64,000 nucleotides of DNA from Fulvia fulva (GCF_020509005.1 NC_063015.1:5318501-5382500), one strand, 5' to 3'; positions 20,901 to 31,657 are shown, counted from the first letter of the stretch. Notes: generated from the letters alone by a model not told the origin. Numbers and translations: made by a program.

Positions 20901-23069
20901 CGGCAAATCGAGCACGTAACAGATCACGTGACTCAAGACAACACACAGCAGTCAGCACCCAACACCACTGACTACTACGATACCCTGCAGCAGCAGATAA
21001 TGGATGCCCTCACCGCAGAAGACCGTGAGGAGATCATGGGCAACACGGACCCTGATCGCGAGCCATATCCATTCACATTCACACCACCAGAAGACGCGTT
21101 AACACACAACGCGTCCAACACACCACTCTTCCCCCTAGAGCCAGAGCTCTACACACCAGAGGAGTCCAACTATGCAGTCACAGAGAATGGAAAGCGCCTA
21201 CGAACGGCCTACTTCCACCATGCACTGCACCAGATCATGGTCGCTAATGTAATCATCGGCCAGATGTCCGGCATACGACCCAGAACACGCGCCTATCGCG
21301 ACAAGAGCGATCGAAGCCCTACACGAAGAGGCAACAGCCCTCTAAGGCGTGTCAACACCACTACCTCTATGCACCGCGATGACCTTCCGCCCGAACCTTC
21401 TAACTACCGAGCCGCTATGAAACACCGCTTCTCCCAACAGTGGATCGAAGCTATGGCCAAGGAGTTTGCCAAAGCCCTGGCAACAGGCACATTCAGATGG
21501 GCAACAAAGGAAGAGAAGGATCAGGATGCTCAGCAAGAGGAGGGACTTCAGCCACTACTGCCGCTCAAGTGGGTGTACAAATACAAACTGGACGAGCACG
21601 GCATGCTGAAGAGCTTCAAGGCTAGGCTATGCGCAAGAGGCGATTTGCAAGGAACACACTTAGACACATACGCCGCCACACTGCCAGCAAGCATGTTCCG
21701 CCTCTGCTGTGCTATGGCCGCGAGCTTCGACCTAGAAGCCGAACAATTCGATGTTGTCAACGCCTTCCTGAACTCGGACCTGCCATACACCATGTATCTG
21801 CAACCACCTCCTGGAATCGACAGGCCATCCCATGGACACGCCCTCAAGCTGGTCAAGGCCCTCTACGGTCTGAAGGAGTCCCCTTTATTGTGGTACAACT
21901 CCCTAACCGAGACGCTGGCCTCCCTTGGACTAGTACCCCTGTCGGACTCCGAATGCATCTACCATGACAACAAGGTTATGTTCTTCTTTTACGTTGACGA
22001 CCTGGTTATGCTCTACCACCGCAAGCACAAGGCCCATGCTGCCAACATCAAGCAGCGGCTGCTTGCCAAGTACGAGATGCACGAGCTCGGTGATCTCTCC
22101 TGGTTCCTAGGAATCAAGGTTACGCGCGACAGAAACAAGCGCTTGCTGTGGCTCTCTCAAGAAGACTACATTGAGAAGCTAGCCGCCAAATTCAGCATAT
22201 CCACGAATGCACGCAAAACGACAGTGCCAGTAGATCAACACCTTGATTGGACCGTTCCAGAGGGTCATCAACCCACCTCTATCGCCATCCTTGCGTACCA
22301 ACAACGTATAGGATCCCTCAACTTCGCCGCCACACACACGCGGCCTGACATCGCCTTTTCCTTGTCCATGCTATCGCAGTATCTGACCAAGCCAACTGAG
22401 ACACACCTCAAGCTTGCAGATCAGTGCTTGCGCTATCTCCTGGAGACCAAGAACCTCTGCCTTGTATATGGCGCCAGCAAACACATCACTGGCCTTCACA
22501 GCCAACCAGAGCACCTCGGTAGCAACCACGAGTTCTTTGGAGCATCGGACGCGTCCTACGGCATGAATAATGACAGGACCAGCTCAAATGGCTGGGTCTT
22601 CATGCTGTTCGGTGGACCAGTGGATTATAAGGCATCTAAACAAATCACTGTCACCAAGTCCTCAACAGAGGCTGAGCTACTCGGGCTTTCGCAAGCCGCC
22701 TCAGAGCTCATACAGTGGGAACGAGTCTTCGCTGAGATACACCTTCAGTTCAATCAGCGCACCCACTTGTACTGCGACAACACGCAGACCATCCGCCTTG
22801 TCAACCAACAAGGGCAAAAGCTTGACACGAAGCTACGCCACGTTGACATCCACCACCACTGGCTCCGACAGCGAGACCAGCGCGGAGACATTGAGATCAA
22901 GTATCTCAGCACCAACGACATGCCTGCAGACGGGCTGACCAAGCTGCTTCCACCACAGAAGCACAAGCACTTCGTCAAGCTGCTCAATATGGCTGAGGAA
23001 GGCGTGGACCCACGCACCTCAGTGCCCTCTGCAGCCGCATCAGGAGGTAACGGGCTAACAGACGCCTGA
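17916..23069 (+). CDS. Copia Gag-Pol polyprotein, 1,717 aa
   Basis: One uninterrupted frame. Gag occupies about residues 1-330; it lacks a CCHC zinc knuckle and instead has a Gly/Arg/Asp repeat region (SRGD, NRGN, GRGS units, about 268-300). The protease region shows WVYDNCSDTHVIN (about 416), an unusual variant of the D-S/T-G site. Integrase follows: H-x3-H..C-x2-C zinc motif (about 618-660), then catalytic Asp in MDLAEF, Asp in SDNEPAIG and Glu in DPAERAG (about 690-790). Reverse transcriptase has FDVVNAFLNSDL and the catalytic FYVDD (about 1355). RNase H ends the protein (GASDASYG, TEAELLGLS, CDNTQ). Gag and Pol are fused without a frameshift, so their ratio must be set some other way. Confidence 0.95.
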   Translation: MATTETPVTTGALPQGTVVLKSHDQWDKFDRQLELYAESLNVWKYVDPHQLSNEPTEPTHLTFEEIQQAYTAGDATSRDLIKLRQTDADRRQRMYDIFAAARSKLITYLIRTTTELGQELMHGQNTLRAKYQALKDQYGPDDMLRKRQLTLELSRLQKASARRIDDWCSDWLVLQTKMLKCNHAEYDDLSRHFLLAIQQKQAPAYGASLYNEWKRDKMSLQKLTERYLEWIRDTAPATTNRRSVFATFSGETSAEAEDETAPTGAGQKEGDRGSSRGDNRGNSRGDKGRGSSRGDKNKDKDNNRPSGCWNITGEPKDTCHKGLFSCDVINPDKRPAKDQRSEQWKKYWKNFINYCLSDDGERLLGVLNRNNRKDQERDKAIADAKKASPSDKGFVGLTVLSSSISKLSVNFRDCWVYDNCSDTHVINHHDQEGVEFIAERLTTSEIQAGTTTFPIAALGRVHMSIGGHSFTLLDVAYCPGFHVNVISHTRMERAGLWWHGRSNSMWHNDTKLMDLHRPTGTIPFFKVVTPPKSPIIYQWPTKEGLVLPKVTEKMRNAHFISTIGRGANIGDEPANSAASPTAQEDGDRTVLAVMNSTGGTQGAATSSRTPIKHRKLSGRQWHQIFGHIGAERIKQLPLRVEGVIINDGPSAPLTAHCRACGLSKAHKVHNRSQPIRVMTPYGHMAMDLAEFTVAYNGDRYLVHFYDLDTHGHFQFTIKNRDQQSVLACFNSLLSFINFIGRRFVCFYSDNEPAIGKVFRSVINNNKIEWHATAEYAPAQDPAERAGALIITMSRTIRIHARLPEKLWPECTAAAVYILWRSPIQSKGWKTPFELATGRIPNVGHMVVYGSLAYVFIHGPDQPGKSEKLQERALIGYLVGYDSTNIYRVWDPSKDRVMRVKDVLFDETTFYDPSRLTAGYTTPVENIATAEPAEEPEQYYDLYVAHHEQDTAQAEGVEEQAQQPHTQQPRDAHQKLLGQEPHWPQHRESATYNQKDRQIEHVTDHVTQDNTQQSAPNTTDYYDTLQQQIMDALTAEDREEIMGNTDPDREPYPFTFTPPEDALTHNASNTPLFPLEPELYTPEESNYAVTENGKRLRTAYFHHALHQIMVANVIIGQMSGIRPRTRAYRDKSDRSPTRRGNSPLRRVNTTTSMHRDDLPPEPSNYRAAMKHRFSQQWIEAMAKEFAKALATGTFRWATKEEKDQDAQQEEGLQPLLPLKWVYKYKLDEHGMLKSFKARLCARGDLQGTHLDTYAATLPASMFRLCCAMAASFDLEAEQFDVVNAFLNSDLPYTMYLQPPPGIDRPSHGHALKLVKALYGLKESPLLWYNSLTETLASLGLVPLSDSECIYHDNKVMFFFYVDDLVMLYHRKHKAHAANIKQRLLAKYEMHELGDLSWFLGIKVTRDRNKRLLWLSQEDYIEKLAAKFSISTNARKTTVPVDQHLDWTVPEGHQPTSIAILAYQQRIGSLNFAATHTRPDIAFSLSMLSQYLTKPTETHLKLADQCLRYLLETKNLCLVYGASKHITGLHSQPEHLGSNHEFFGASDASYGMNNDRTSSNGWVFMLFGGPVDYKASKQITVTKSSTEAELLGLSQAASELIQWERVFAEIHLQFNQRTHLYCDNTQTIRLVNQQGQKLDTKLRHVDIHHHWLRQRDQRGDIEIKYLSTNDMPADGLTKLLPPQKHKHFVKLLNMAEEGVDPRTSVPSAAASGGNGLTDA

Positions 23070-24113
23070 GAAGCCCGCAGCAGCGGCCTCACCTCATCTC
23101 GAAACGAACACCGAACGGCTTCATCTTTACGGACACCTCTCTGGAAGCGCCAGCAGGCGCAAAACACGGCCACCAGCAGCCACCAATGCTGTAGACGACA
23201 ACGAAGCCAGGGCAAAGCATCCACCATTCACCGGTGCGGCCCTGGCACCATCATCAACAGGTGTTTCTCGGACTCCCATTGGCTAACAGCGCAAGGGCGA
23301 GAAACACCCCTGTCACCAGCAGCAGCGCGTCCAATCAGAAAGCGAGAAACGCCTCCAACTTGCTGCTAGCTACAACACTACCACCTTGTCACCACATCAT
23401 CCGCTGCTTTCGCACCTCACACATAGCACACACTTGCCCAAAACAAAAAGGTGTCACCACCCTGAGGTGATGGACCTTTAAAAGTGCAGAAAGCAAGGCA
23501 CCCCGAAGGTGCCTTTTCAACTTTCCGATACCGTTGCTCCGGTGTTACCTATTGGAGCCCCATTACACCTCACATGGTGCAAGCTCTGTCGTAGACAGCC
23601 CAGTGCATTGCGCCACTGACTAGTATCTCATACTCCCCAGGGGCAGAGCGAGCTCTCTCACCATTCGCCGGAGCGAAATAACTTGGCACAGAGCAATTAT
23701 CGGACAATTCAATAAGTTGAGCGGACGACAATATATGTTTAAGCATACGATAGGACTAAGGCTACCCCTGGATTGAACTCAGGACCTCTGATGTTTGCCG
23801 GTGGGTGAGATGATTGCACACTCAAGTGAAAGTCCGTGCAACGGGACCATCACCTGAGCCATCTCACCGGCAACAGTCACACATTCTATGCTTTATTATA
23901 TAGGTAACAATGGCAGCAGTGAAAGTGAGGAATGAGGGAAGGGGTACAAAGCTCACCTCACTTCACTTGAAACAGCTGACTTACCCTCACTGCAGCAGCA
24001 GCAACACCGAGGGCCTGACGTCACTGCCATAGATAGGGGGGGTAGTTATGACAGGGTGCACGCGATCACATGGGAATCAGCTCATTCACTCCAGCGCACG
24101 AGCTGAGGGGGTG
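23070..24113. other. Copia 3' non-coding region, about 1 kb
   Basis: Unusually long stretch between the polyprotein stop and the 3' LTR. It carries short repeats (for example GTGTTTCTCG and AGAAACACC types near 23,260-23,350) and a tRNA-like segment at 23,761-23,875. No protein gene recognised. Confidence 0.6.
23761..23875 (-). ncRNA. tRNA-like / SINE-like segment inside Copia
   Basis: On the minus strand an A-box-like TGGCTCAGGTGATGG lies about 75 nt before a B-box-like GAGTTCAATCC, which sits in a T-arm-like stem (CCTGA..CCAGG). The 5' part folds into a hairpin whose stem GCCGGTGAGATG pairs with CATCTCACC-CA-CCGGC. The flanks do not close a full acceptor stem, so it is not a normal tRNA gene; a captured tRNA relic or SINE-like piece is more likely. 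Confidence 0.45.
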
Positions 24114-24320
24114 TGTCGCGATCCGAGCGTGCACATGGGCAACATCCCATCATCAAAACTTGAGGCCACGTACGCTAAGAATCAGGTGACTGATTAGTCA
24201 CCTGCAGCCTCTTCAAGAGCAACACTTGTCCATTCTAGATAGACACATGCAATACACAACCTGCTTTTGAAACACCCTATATGAGCCCGTACAATAACTT
24301 CCCACACTTCTAACGTGATA
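24114..24320 (+). repeat. Copia 3' LTR
   Basis: 207 bp, same as the 5' LTR; preceded by a purine-rich tract and followed by the ATAGC target duplication. Confidence 0.93.
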
Positions 24321-24347
24321 ATAGCTAACTATATATACAGAAGTTTG

Positions 24348-24554
24348 TATCACGTTAGAAGTGTGGGAAGTTATTGTACGGGCTCATATAGGGTGTTTCA
24401 AAAGCAGGTTGTGTATTGCATGTGTCTATCTAGAATAGACAAGTGTTGCTCTTGAAGAGGCTGCAGGTGACTAATCAGTCACCTGATTCTTGGCGTACGC
24501 GGCCTCAAGTTTTGATGATGGGATGTTGCCCATGTGCACGCTCGGATCGCGACA
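24348..24554 (-). repeat. solo Copia LTR, inverted
   Basis: 207 bp in reverse orientation, three differences from the LTRs of the neighbouring full element. It has its own target duplication GTTTG (24343-24347 and 24555-24559), so it is an independent insertion later reduced to a solo LTR, or an end left by recombination, not a rearranged end of the neighbour. Confidence 0.9.
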
Positions 24555-24770
24555 GTTTGTCGTAAATTATCGACGTCGATAAGCGCTAAGACTTGGCTAT
24601 TCTTTGCTCTCGGGAAAATAGACTCTTAGTATATAGCATTTTAAGGCACGTATTCGATAACGTATGTATAGGCGAGCATTTTTGTATATATATTACTATA
24701 TATAAGCGCTTCGTTATTGCCTAATATACCGTTTTGTTTAAAACGTCGCGGTCTAACGCGACGATCGAGG

Positions 24771-24939
<169 letters not shown>

Positions 24940-25851
24940 GCTTGGGTACAGTAGGTGGCAGGTGTGATGTCGGGCGCAAAGTTCAGTGTTTTCCTGCCAC
25001 CAAAGTCTGTTTCTCGGACGACATGTCATCCTCTGCTGCCACATCTCCCGTGCCCAGCAACAAGTGTACTCCTCCTTTGTATGTTGCCCGAGGCCATGAG
25101 AGGTCATGGAGTCATGGCAGATGGATGAAGGTCGGTCCTTATCGATGGCAGATGCACCGTGGAGAGCGTGGCTTGCTGGCAGCATCACTGAGACAGCGGC
25201 AGAGATCCGGTCCCCAACCTTCCTCGCACTCTATCCCGATCTCTTCTCAGCAACAAACAGGCACCTTGATCCTCTTATCGTCCCCGTCTGGCCCTTCCCG
25301 GCCACCATATCTACACCCCCGACCGAGCTGAGGTCTGCGTAGATCCTGTCACACTCGGATGCGTGCATCCATGCATGTTCCAGAGCACGCGTAGCTGCAG
25401 CTTCCTTGCCGTTTGGAACTCCCACGATATTGCCGCGTGCTGCACAAGCTTTCCACGCGCCGCTGCCATGCGACCGCTTCCCTCTACGCGAATGGGAGAC
25501 GCACAATATCCTGACGCTTGTCTTGGCCATGCGAGCCAAGAAGACTTCGCTGCTGTTTCACGCGAACAACACGCCTGCCAAGTGCACCCTACCCCTCCTT
25601 GCTGCACCAGTCGCCAAAAGTCCGCATCCATCGGCCTGCTCGGACATCTGCAGACGGTAGAGTGCCCGGCAGGGATCACGTTTGTCTCAAACGCTGCTGG
25701 CACATTTAGACGGCACTCTTTCCAGGCTCATCCCATAACATTCCATCTCACCATCACCCCATATCGCCATATCTGACGCCAATCTTGCCCAGATTCTTCC
25801 CCAGAACTTCTTCACCAAACACTCAAGGGTTGGCCAGGACAGCCCGACGCG
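24940..25851. other. intergenic, no gene seen
   Basis: 3' region of the xylanase relic and promoter of the MFS gene. Overlapping short frames only. Confidence 0.5.
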
Positions 25852-27517
25852 ATGGCGCTTGGTACGCCAGCGGTACCAGTGCAGCACGGCTTGGAGAGTG
25901 AGAAGGCCAATGGTGTCGGAGCAGAACATAAGCAGATCTTCGAAAACGTCCATGAAGCAGCAGAGCGAGGCCATGTCGCCACTGATCAGTATGAGACGTG
26001 CGCAGCTTCATGCAATACCGCAGGCTGACAGCTCCCAGATACGGCCATGCGCTCGTGGACTTCGATCCAAAGGCAGAGGCAAGACTGAGGCGCAAGATCG
26101 ACTTGTACATTGTCCCCACCGTCGCCCTCCTCTATCTCTTCTGCTTCATCGACCGCGCCAACATCGGAAACGCCAGACTGGCCGGCCTCGAGAAGGATCT
26201 GAAGCTCACCGGCTACGACTACAACGCCGTTCTATCAGTCTTCTACATCAGCTACATCATCTTCGAGATTCCATGCAACGTCCTTTGCAAGTACGTTGGA
26301 CCAGGCTGGTTCATCCCGGCCACTTCTCTAGGCTTCGGCGTCATGTCTGTGGCATGCGGCTTCGTCAACAACATGGCTCAAGTTAGTGGAGTGCGTTTCC
26401 TGCTAGGACTCTTCGAAGCTGGTATGCTTCCAGGTATTGCTTACTACATGAGCCGTTGGTACCGACGCAGCGAGCTGGCCTTCCGCCTGTCGTTGTACAT
26501 CGTTATGGCACCTCTGGCTGGTGCTTTCGGTGGTCTTCTCGCGTCTGGCATCTTGAAGCTACCACATTTTGGCAGCTTGCACAGCTGGCGCATGATCGTG
26601 AGTCATTGCACAGAATGATTGGTATATCGTTCAAGCTGACAGTCTCACAGTTCGGCATCGAGGGCATCATCACAATCGGCATCTCACTCATTGCCTTCAT
26701 CACACTCACAGACCGACCGGAGACTGCTCGATGGCTGTCGGCTGAAGAGAAGGAGTTGGCCATTGCTCGCATCAAGTCCGAGCGAGTTGGCACCACTGCT
26801 GTCCTCGACAAGATTGACATGAAGAAGCTGCTCTCTGGCATTTTCAATCCCGTCACGCTGTCGACCTCTTTCGTCTTCTTGCTGGACAACGTCACTGTCC
26901 AAGGCCTGGCATTCTTTGCGCCAACCATCGTCAGGACCATCTACCCGAATCAAACTGTGGTTGGCCAACAACTGCGCACTGTGCCACCCTACGTCGTCGG
27001 TGCCGTTGCGACTCTGGTCATCCCGTACCTCAGCACCAAAACCGACCGCCGCTCAATCTACTTTGTTGCCTCTGCACCATTGATGATGATTGGCTACATC
27101 ATGTTCCTTGCGACTGAAGTCACAGACACACAAGCGCGGTACGGTGCAACCTTCATCATCGCAGTCGGCGCCTTCTCATACGGTGCGCTTTGCAATGCGC
27201 AAGTTTCGGCGAATGTGGTCTCGGATACAGCAAGATCTTCAGCGATCGGCACAAACGTTATGCTGGGCAACATTGGAGGGCTGATCTCCACATGGTCATT
27301 CCTGCCAACTGATGCACCAAATTTTCCGATTGGCAATGGCCTGAATCTTGCGACGTCGAGCACGATCTTGCTTCTTTCAATTGCGTTATTGTTCTGGATG
27401 AAGTTCGATAACAAGAAGCGCCACAGCAGAGATGTCGATGCAGAGCTTGCTGGGCTGGAGCAGAAGCAGATTGAGGATCTTGACTGGAAGCATCCGGCTT
27501 TCAGATGGAGACCATAA
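25852..27517 (+). CDS. MFS anion:cation symporter (Dal5/Tna1 type)
   Basis: Plasma-membrane carrier of the allantoate/nicotinate permease group, importing small organic anions with H+. Three exons: 25852-25988, 26039-26597, 26651-27517, with introns of 50 bp (GTATGA..CCCAG) and 53 bp (GTGAGT..CACAG), giving 520 aa. A hydrophilic N-terminus of about 70 residues precedes 12 membrane spans. Family landmarks: YLFCFIDRANIGNARLAG in TM1, YIIFEIPCNVLCKYVGP, RFLLGLFEAGMLPGI (TM4), YYMSRWYRRSELAFR, and the central loop DRPETARWLSAEEKELA. No defects. The true substrate cannot be read from the sequence. Confidence 0.93.
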
Positions 27518-28176
27518 GCCTGTGTCTTTTCGGGTCGAGCACGATCACGCGCACGACCACGCAACAGATGTACTCTAGTACTGCAGCAGCAATGCATAAC
27601 GCTACCTCTCACGAACAGCATCTCTTCCCTCCGTCTAAACTTGCCCTGCACGGCTCTTTCTGATTACGGAAGACGAGAAACCCGAGTAACTTTCCGCTCC
27701 CGCTCGGCCACGACGAGCATGTCTCGCAGCCCTGAAACGGTCCCTCGGTCGAGAATATTTCAATCCGGTATGGAGGATATTCTGTTACACGTGTACACCA
27801 TCATGAGTAGTATCTACGTGCGACACGCTTCGACATTCTGTACACAGCGCATTGTTCGAGCGTAGCGGGACCAGACGACATACAGCGCATCAGCCACTGA
27901 CAAGCAAATCTCAGCCTGGCCCGAGAGCCCGCTGCCTACACCGCCACCTCGCGACAAGCATTGCGGCGGCAGTGGTCACACCAGGAGAATATCAAACAAC
28001 TGTACTCAAGGCATCCCGTGATCTCTGCCAGACCTACTCTGCTCCCTCCGCCCGGCACGCAAGATCGGAACAACAGCGCCGCCGTCCCACGGTACAGCGA
28101 CGTCAAGAGACATCCTCCGGACCTGACTCCGCCCCTTGCGCCGTCCTCCCAGGGCTTGCGGGTGCAAACTTCAAAC
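27518..28176. other. intergenic, no gene seen
   Basis: 3' region of the MFS gene and promoter of the SDR gene. The frames that extend the SDR upstream lack an ATG in good context. Confidence 0.5.
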
Positions 28177-29163
28177 ATGGGCAACACATTCAGCCAACTG
28201 TTCCCTCCCAAACCAGACCTGACAGAGAAAAACCTCGGCGACCTCGCAGGCAAAGTCTACATCGTCACCGGCTCCAACACAGGCGTCGGCAAAGAACTCT
28301 CACGACTCCTGTACTCCAAAAACGCCACCGTCTACATCGCCGCTCGCTCACAAGAAAAAGCCCTCTCCGCAATCTCCTCCATCAAGACCACCTCCCCCGA
28401 TTCCAAGGGCAAACTAACCTTCCTCCACCTCGACCTCTCAGACCTGTCCACCGTCAAAACCGCCGCGGAGACCTTCCTATCCCAAGAATCAAAACTCCAC
28501 GTCCTCTTCAACAATGCCGCAGTCGCCATGCCCCCAGCGGGTAGCAAATCCGCCCAAGGCCACGAACTACAATTAGCAACCAACTGTCTAGGCCCCTACA
28601 TGTTCACACGCCTCCTCACGCCCCTCCTCGCCTCCACCGCAAAAACCGAAGCCCCCAACTCCGTCCGCGTCATCTGGGTCTCCTCCTCCGCAGCCGAAGT
28701 CATGTCTCACAACCCCGGCGGCGTCCCCCTCGACCGCCTCGACGACCTCACCGGCAAAGTCCCCGTCTGGCGCCTCTACGGCATCAGCAAAGCCGGCGAC
28801 TACCTCTACGCCCACGAATACGCCCGCCGCTACGGCTCCGACGGAATCCTCTCCGTCTCCCTAAACCCCGGAAACCTCGACTCCGACCTCGGCCGCCATG
28901 TGCCGAAAGCGATTAATTGGGTTTTCAAGAAGTGTCTCCTGCATCCGCCGGTGAAGGGGGCGTATACGGAGCTTTATGCGGGGCTGTCGGGGGATATTAA
29001 GATGGCGAGTTTGGAGGGCGGGAAGTGGATTATTCCGTGGGGGCGGTTTGGGACGATCAGGAAAGATTTGGTCAAGGCGAGTATGGCGGAGAGTGAAGGG
29101 GGGAGTGGGGTGGCGGGAAAGTTTTGGGAGTGGAGTGAGCAGAGGGTCGCGGAGTTTGTGTAG
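28177..29163 (+). CDS. short-chain dehydrogenase/reductase, 328 aa
   Basis: NAD(P)(H)-dependent oxidoreductase of the retinol-dehydrogenase-like/WW-domain-oxidoreductase-like SDR group. Start at 28177 (CAAACATGG context), which gives the usual short N-terminus before the Rossmann strand. Motifs: cofactor site TGSNTGVG (about 31-38), NNAAV (about 111), catalytic Ser in VSSSAA, and Tyr/Lys in YGISK (about 205-209). Single exon. Codon use shifts from C-ending in the first 730 bp to more G/T-ending at the 3' end, which is curious but does not disturb the frame. Substrate unknown. Confidence 0.92.
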   Translation: MGNTFSQLFPPKPDLTEKNLGDLAGKVYIVTGSNTGVGKELSRLLYSKNATVYIAARSQEKALSAISSIKTTSPDSKGKLTFLHLDLSDLSTVKTAAETFLSQESKLHVLFNNAAVAMPPAGSKSAQGHELQLATNCLGPYMFTRLLTPLLASTAKTEAPNSVRVIWVSSSAAEVMSHNPGGVPLDRLDDLTGKVPVWRLYGISKAGDYLYAHEYARRYGSDGILSVSLNPGNLDSDLGRHVPKAINWVFKKCLLHPPVKGAYTELYAGLSGDIKMASLEGGKWIIPWGRFGTIRKDLVKASMAESEGGSGVAGKFWEWSEQRVAEFV

Positions 29164-29893
29164 ATGCTGTCGCAATGGTAGTGTGCATGATGCTGGGGTG
29201 AGAGCTGGATGGTCATATGGTGCCGTGTGATAACGGTGAAGCTGTAGACGCTCCGCTCGCTGCATTTGGGCGGTCAACTTTTCAAATAACTTATTGTAAT
29301 AATATAATAAACTTTTCCATCTGTCCATCAGCGACACATCCTGCTCTTACACCGAGAAGAGCTATCACGACTCAAAGTGGCCGCACGATCCCGTCATGTA
29401 CCTGACTCATACCGGCATTCGAGCATGGCACAAGGCCCCAATATCCTCCTCTCCGCGTCTTGTCCTCCAAGGGACTTCGCGGCGCCAAGGAACGTATTTG
29501 ATCGTTCACGAGCCCAGCGCTATGTCAGCCAGTGCGGACATGGCGGCCGACGGTGGCGTAGTGCGGATAAGGCATGCCGGGCGTGGCATATCGCTACAGC
29601 GGCCGCGTATTCAACCTGTTGGGAATCGTGCGGACTGCTACACTGGATGTTCCGGTTCGTTGCAGCATCTCGGTTGCTCAGATCGGCGTCTTGGGCCTTG
29701 ACACGACCAGTGGAACCAAGGTATGCCCATTGGCGACAACGAGCTGCGGTATCGCTCTGCTTGGTCGCAGGGCTTCCCGGCATCGTCGCTTTGAAGATGT
29801 CCTGCCTCTGCTTGCGGACGCCAACACTCGGGCCTTGTAATACCAGGCCAAATGGTCGTGAGTAGGCCAAGCACGCAAAGCGCCATTGCCCTC
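29164..29893. other. intergenic between convergent genes
   Basis: 3' UTRs of the SDR and the minus-strand MFS transporter; no gene recognised. Confidence 0.5.
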
Positions 29894-31657
29894 TCAAACG
29901 CCAGCCATCGGCACATGTACATGCACCTCAGCATTGGCATTCCGTGTCTTCTCCGCCATCGGACTGCTCTCTCGAATCCTCTTGCCATACATTCTAAACA
30001 GCACAGCCACAACACAGAAGATCGTCGCTATGCCTGCGAGGATGAACCTACCAAAATCGTCAGCAAAGTCTCCACCATGATCATGAAAGGACTAACTTAC
30101 ATAGCATAATTCGCCCCCAAATTCCTAAACATCTGACTCCCAAAGAGCGGGAACACACCACTCAGGATCGCCCTCAGGAAACTCATCGGCGAAATCGCAC
30201 TAGCTGCGTGGCTCGCATACGTATCGCAGAGATATCCCGAGAGAACATTATCGAATTCCACGACCGCATATCCGAACAGCACCAGACTCGCTATAGAAGC
30301 CCAGGGTAAAACGCCATGAATGAGTGGCGGAACCGTCAGCGCGAACCACCAAAGTCCAATGGCAAGGACCGGAGCGGCGATGAAGAAACCCATGAGTTTA
30401 TCCTCTGGTTGAATCGCGTGAGCACTCTTTCGGCATGCGACGCGGATGTCATATATTCTGGGGAGGAATGTAAAGGCCACGCCGACGCCGATGGAGAGAG
30501 ATACGAGCGAGGACTGCAGCGTTGAGAAGCCGTATTGTCGGACGTAGACATCCGGGAGTGCGGCTGAGAAGAGGTATATAACGCCGTAGACGGTCGCTCC
30601 CATAATAGCCGTGAGAAACACGATGGGCTCTGTGAAGAAGAGTCGTATCGGGAGTGTGAGGGATGTCCGCACGAAAGTCCTGAAGTCGGGTGGAGTGTCG
30701 CTATCATCCAGTGACAGCCTTTGAAAACTGGTCTTGTGTTTGATGTCCTTGACCTGTTGCCTCAGCAGTTGTGATGGTCGAGACTCTTCAATGCCAAGAC
30801 ACAGGACAGCAATACCTGCCGTGACTGCAGCGGCGATGTAGAAGTTCCAATGCCAGCCAAGATGGGACTCGTTGACGATCGTGGTGATGGGAGGCGCGAC
30901 AGCTAGACCGAGAACCGCTGAGCAGATCCATATGTGGATGAGCCAGACTCGGGCTTTGGTGTCCCACATGTTCTCGATGCTACCGGCGCCGACGACCTAC
31001 AGATGATCAGTCAGTCGATTTTGGCGAGTTCAGTCTGGGTACACATACTCCTGGCATGGCAGATAGGAATCCCATGATGAAGCGGGTGACGATGATCACC
31101 GGCAGGTTGGGACATGCTCCGAGGATAAGGCATGCTGCACTGAATCCAATGGTAGCAGACACATACAGGGTCCTACCACCAAAGGACTCCGCCAGAGGCG
31201 GGAACAGGAGACCACCAAGTGCATCGCCTAGCAAGTAGAGCGTGGTGAAGCAGAAAAGCGCCAGCTCGTTGCTGATGCCTAGATGGTCTTTCGCTTCAGG
31301 TGCAATCGAAGTACCGGCATTGCTGATCAGCGTCATGACGAACTCCATGAAGCAGATAACAGCAGAGTCGTATATCTTCCGGATCAATGGCCATCTTCGC
31401 GGATGCACTGACTGGATGCTATCGTGCCTCCAGCGAACGATACCTTGCTGATCAGCATATAGGCCCTTCGACTGCAGAGCATTGGTGACATCTATTGGCA
31501 CATGGATCGTCCTTGTGTGTGCAGTCGAACCGACTGATCCGGGGAGGGTGTACGAGGAGGGCGAGCGTTCCGTCTTCCAACTCGCAGAGTCTGTTGATGC
31601 CGTGGAATCAACGGCGCTTAGCGCAGGTGGGTTAAAGTTCCAGCTCCAGTTCCCCAT
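29894..31657 (-). CDS. MFS drug/polyamine:H+ antiporter (DHA1 type)
   Basis: Membrane exporter of the DHA1 group, which includes polyamine and multidrug carriers. Three exons: 31049-31657, 30101-30996, 29894-30047; introns of 52 bp (GTATGT..TGTAG) and 53 bp (GTAAGT..GGTAG); 552 aa. Start at the ATG at 31657 (MGNWSWNFNP). About 130 hydrophilic Ser/Thr-rich residues precede 12 spans. Landmarks are the TM2-3 loop GGRTLYV, RFIMGFLSAMPGV (TM4) and the SFLRAILSGVFPLFG stretch in TM11. Correct splicing in phase at both junctions supports the model. It may export toxins or polyamines, but no substrate can be assigned. Confidence 0.9.

Larger units (their letters stand above)
17546..24320 (+). mobile_element. 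complete Copia (Ty1-type) LTR retrotransposon, 6,775 bp
   Basis: Two LTRs of 207 bp that look identical by eye flank a PBS-like site, one long gag-pol frame and a purine tract (GAGGGGG, about 24104-24111). The target duplication ATAGC is present at 17541-17545 and 24321-24325. Order of domains in the polyprotein (integrase before reverse transcriptase) defines Copia. No stop or frameshift interrupts the coding region, so the insertion is recent and may be active. Confidence 0.95.

Noticed and set aside
23761..23875. A normal functional tRNA gene
   Set aside because: The 5' and 3' ends do not form an acceptor stem and no clear anticodon arm can be placed, so only a tRNA-like label is justified.
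17546..24554. Reading the three Copia LTRs as a tandem or rearranged single element
   Set aside because: Each unit has its own target duplication (ATAGC for the full element, GTTTG for the solo LTR), so they are two insertions.
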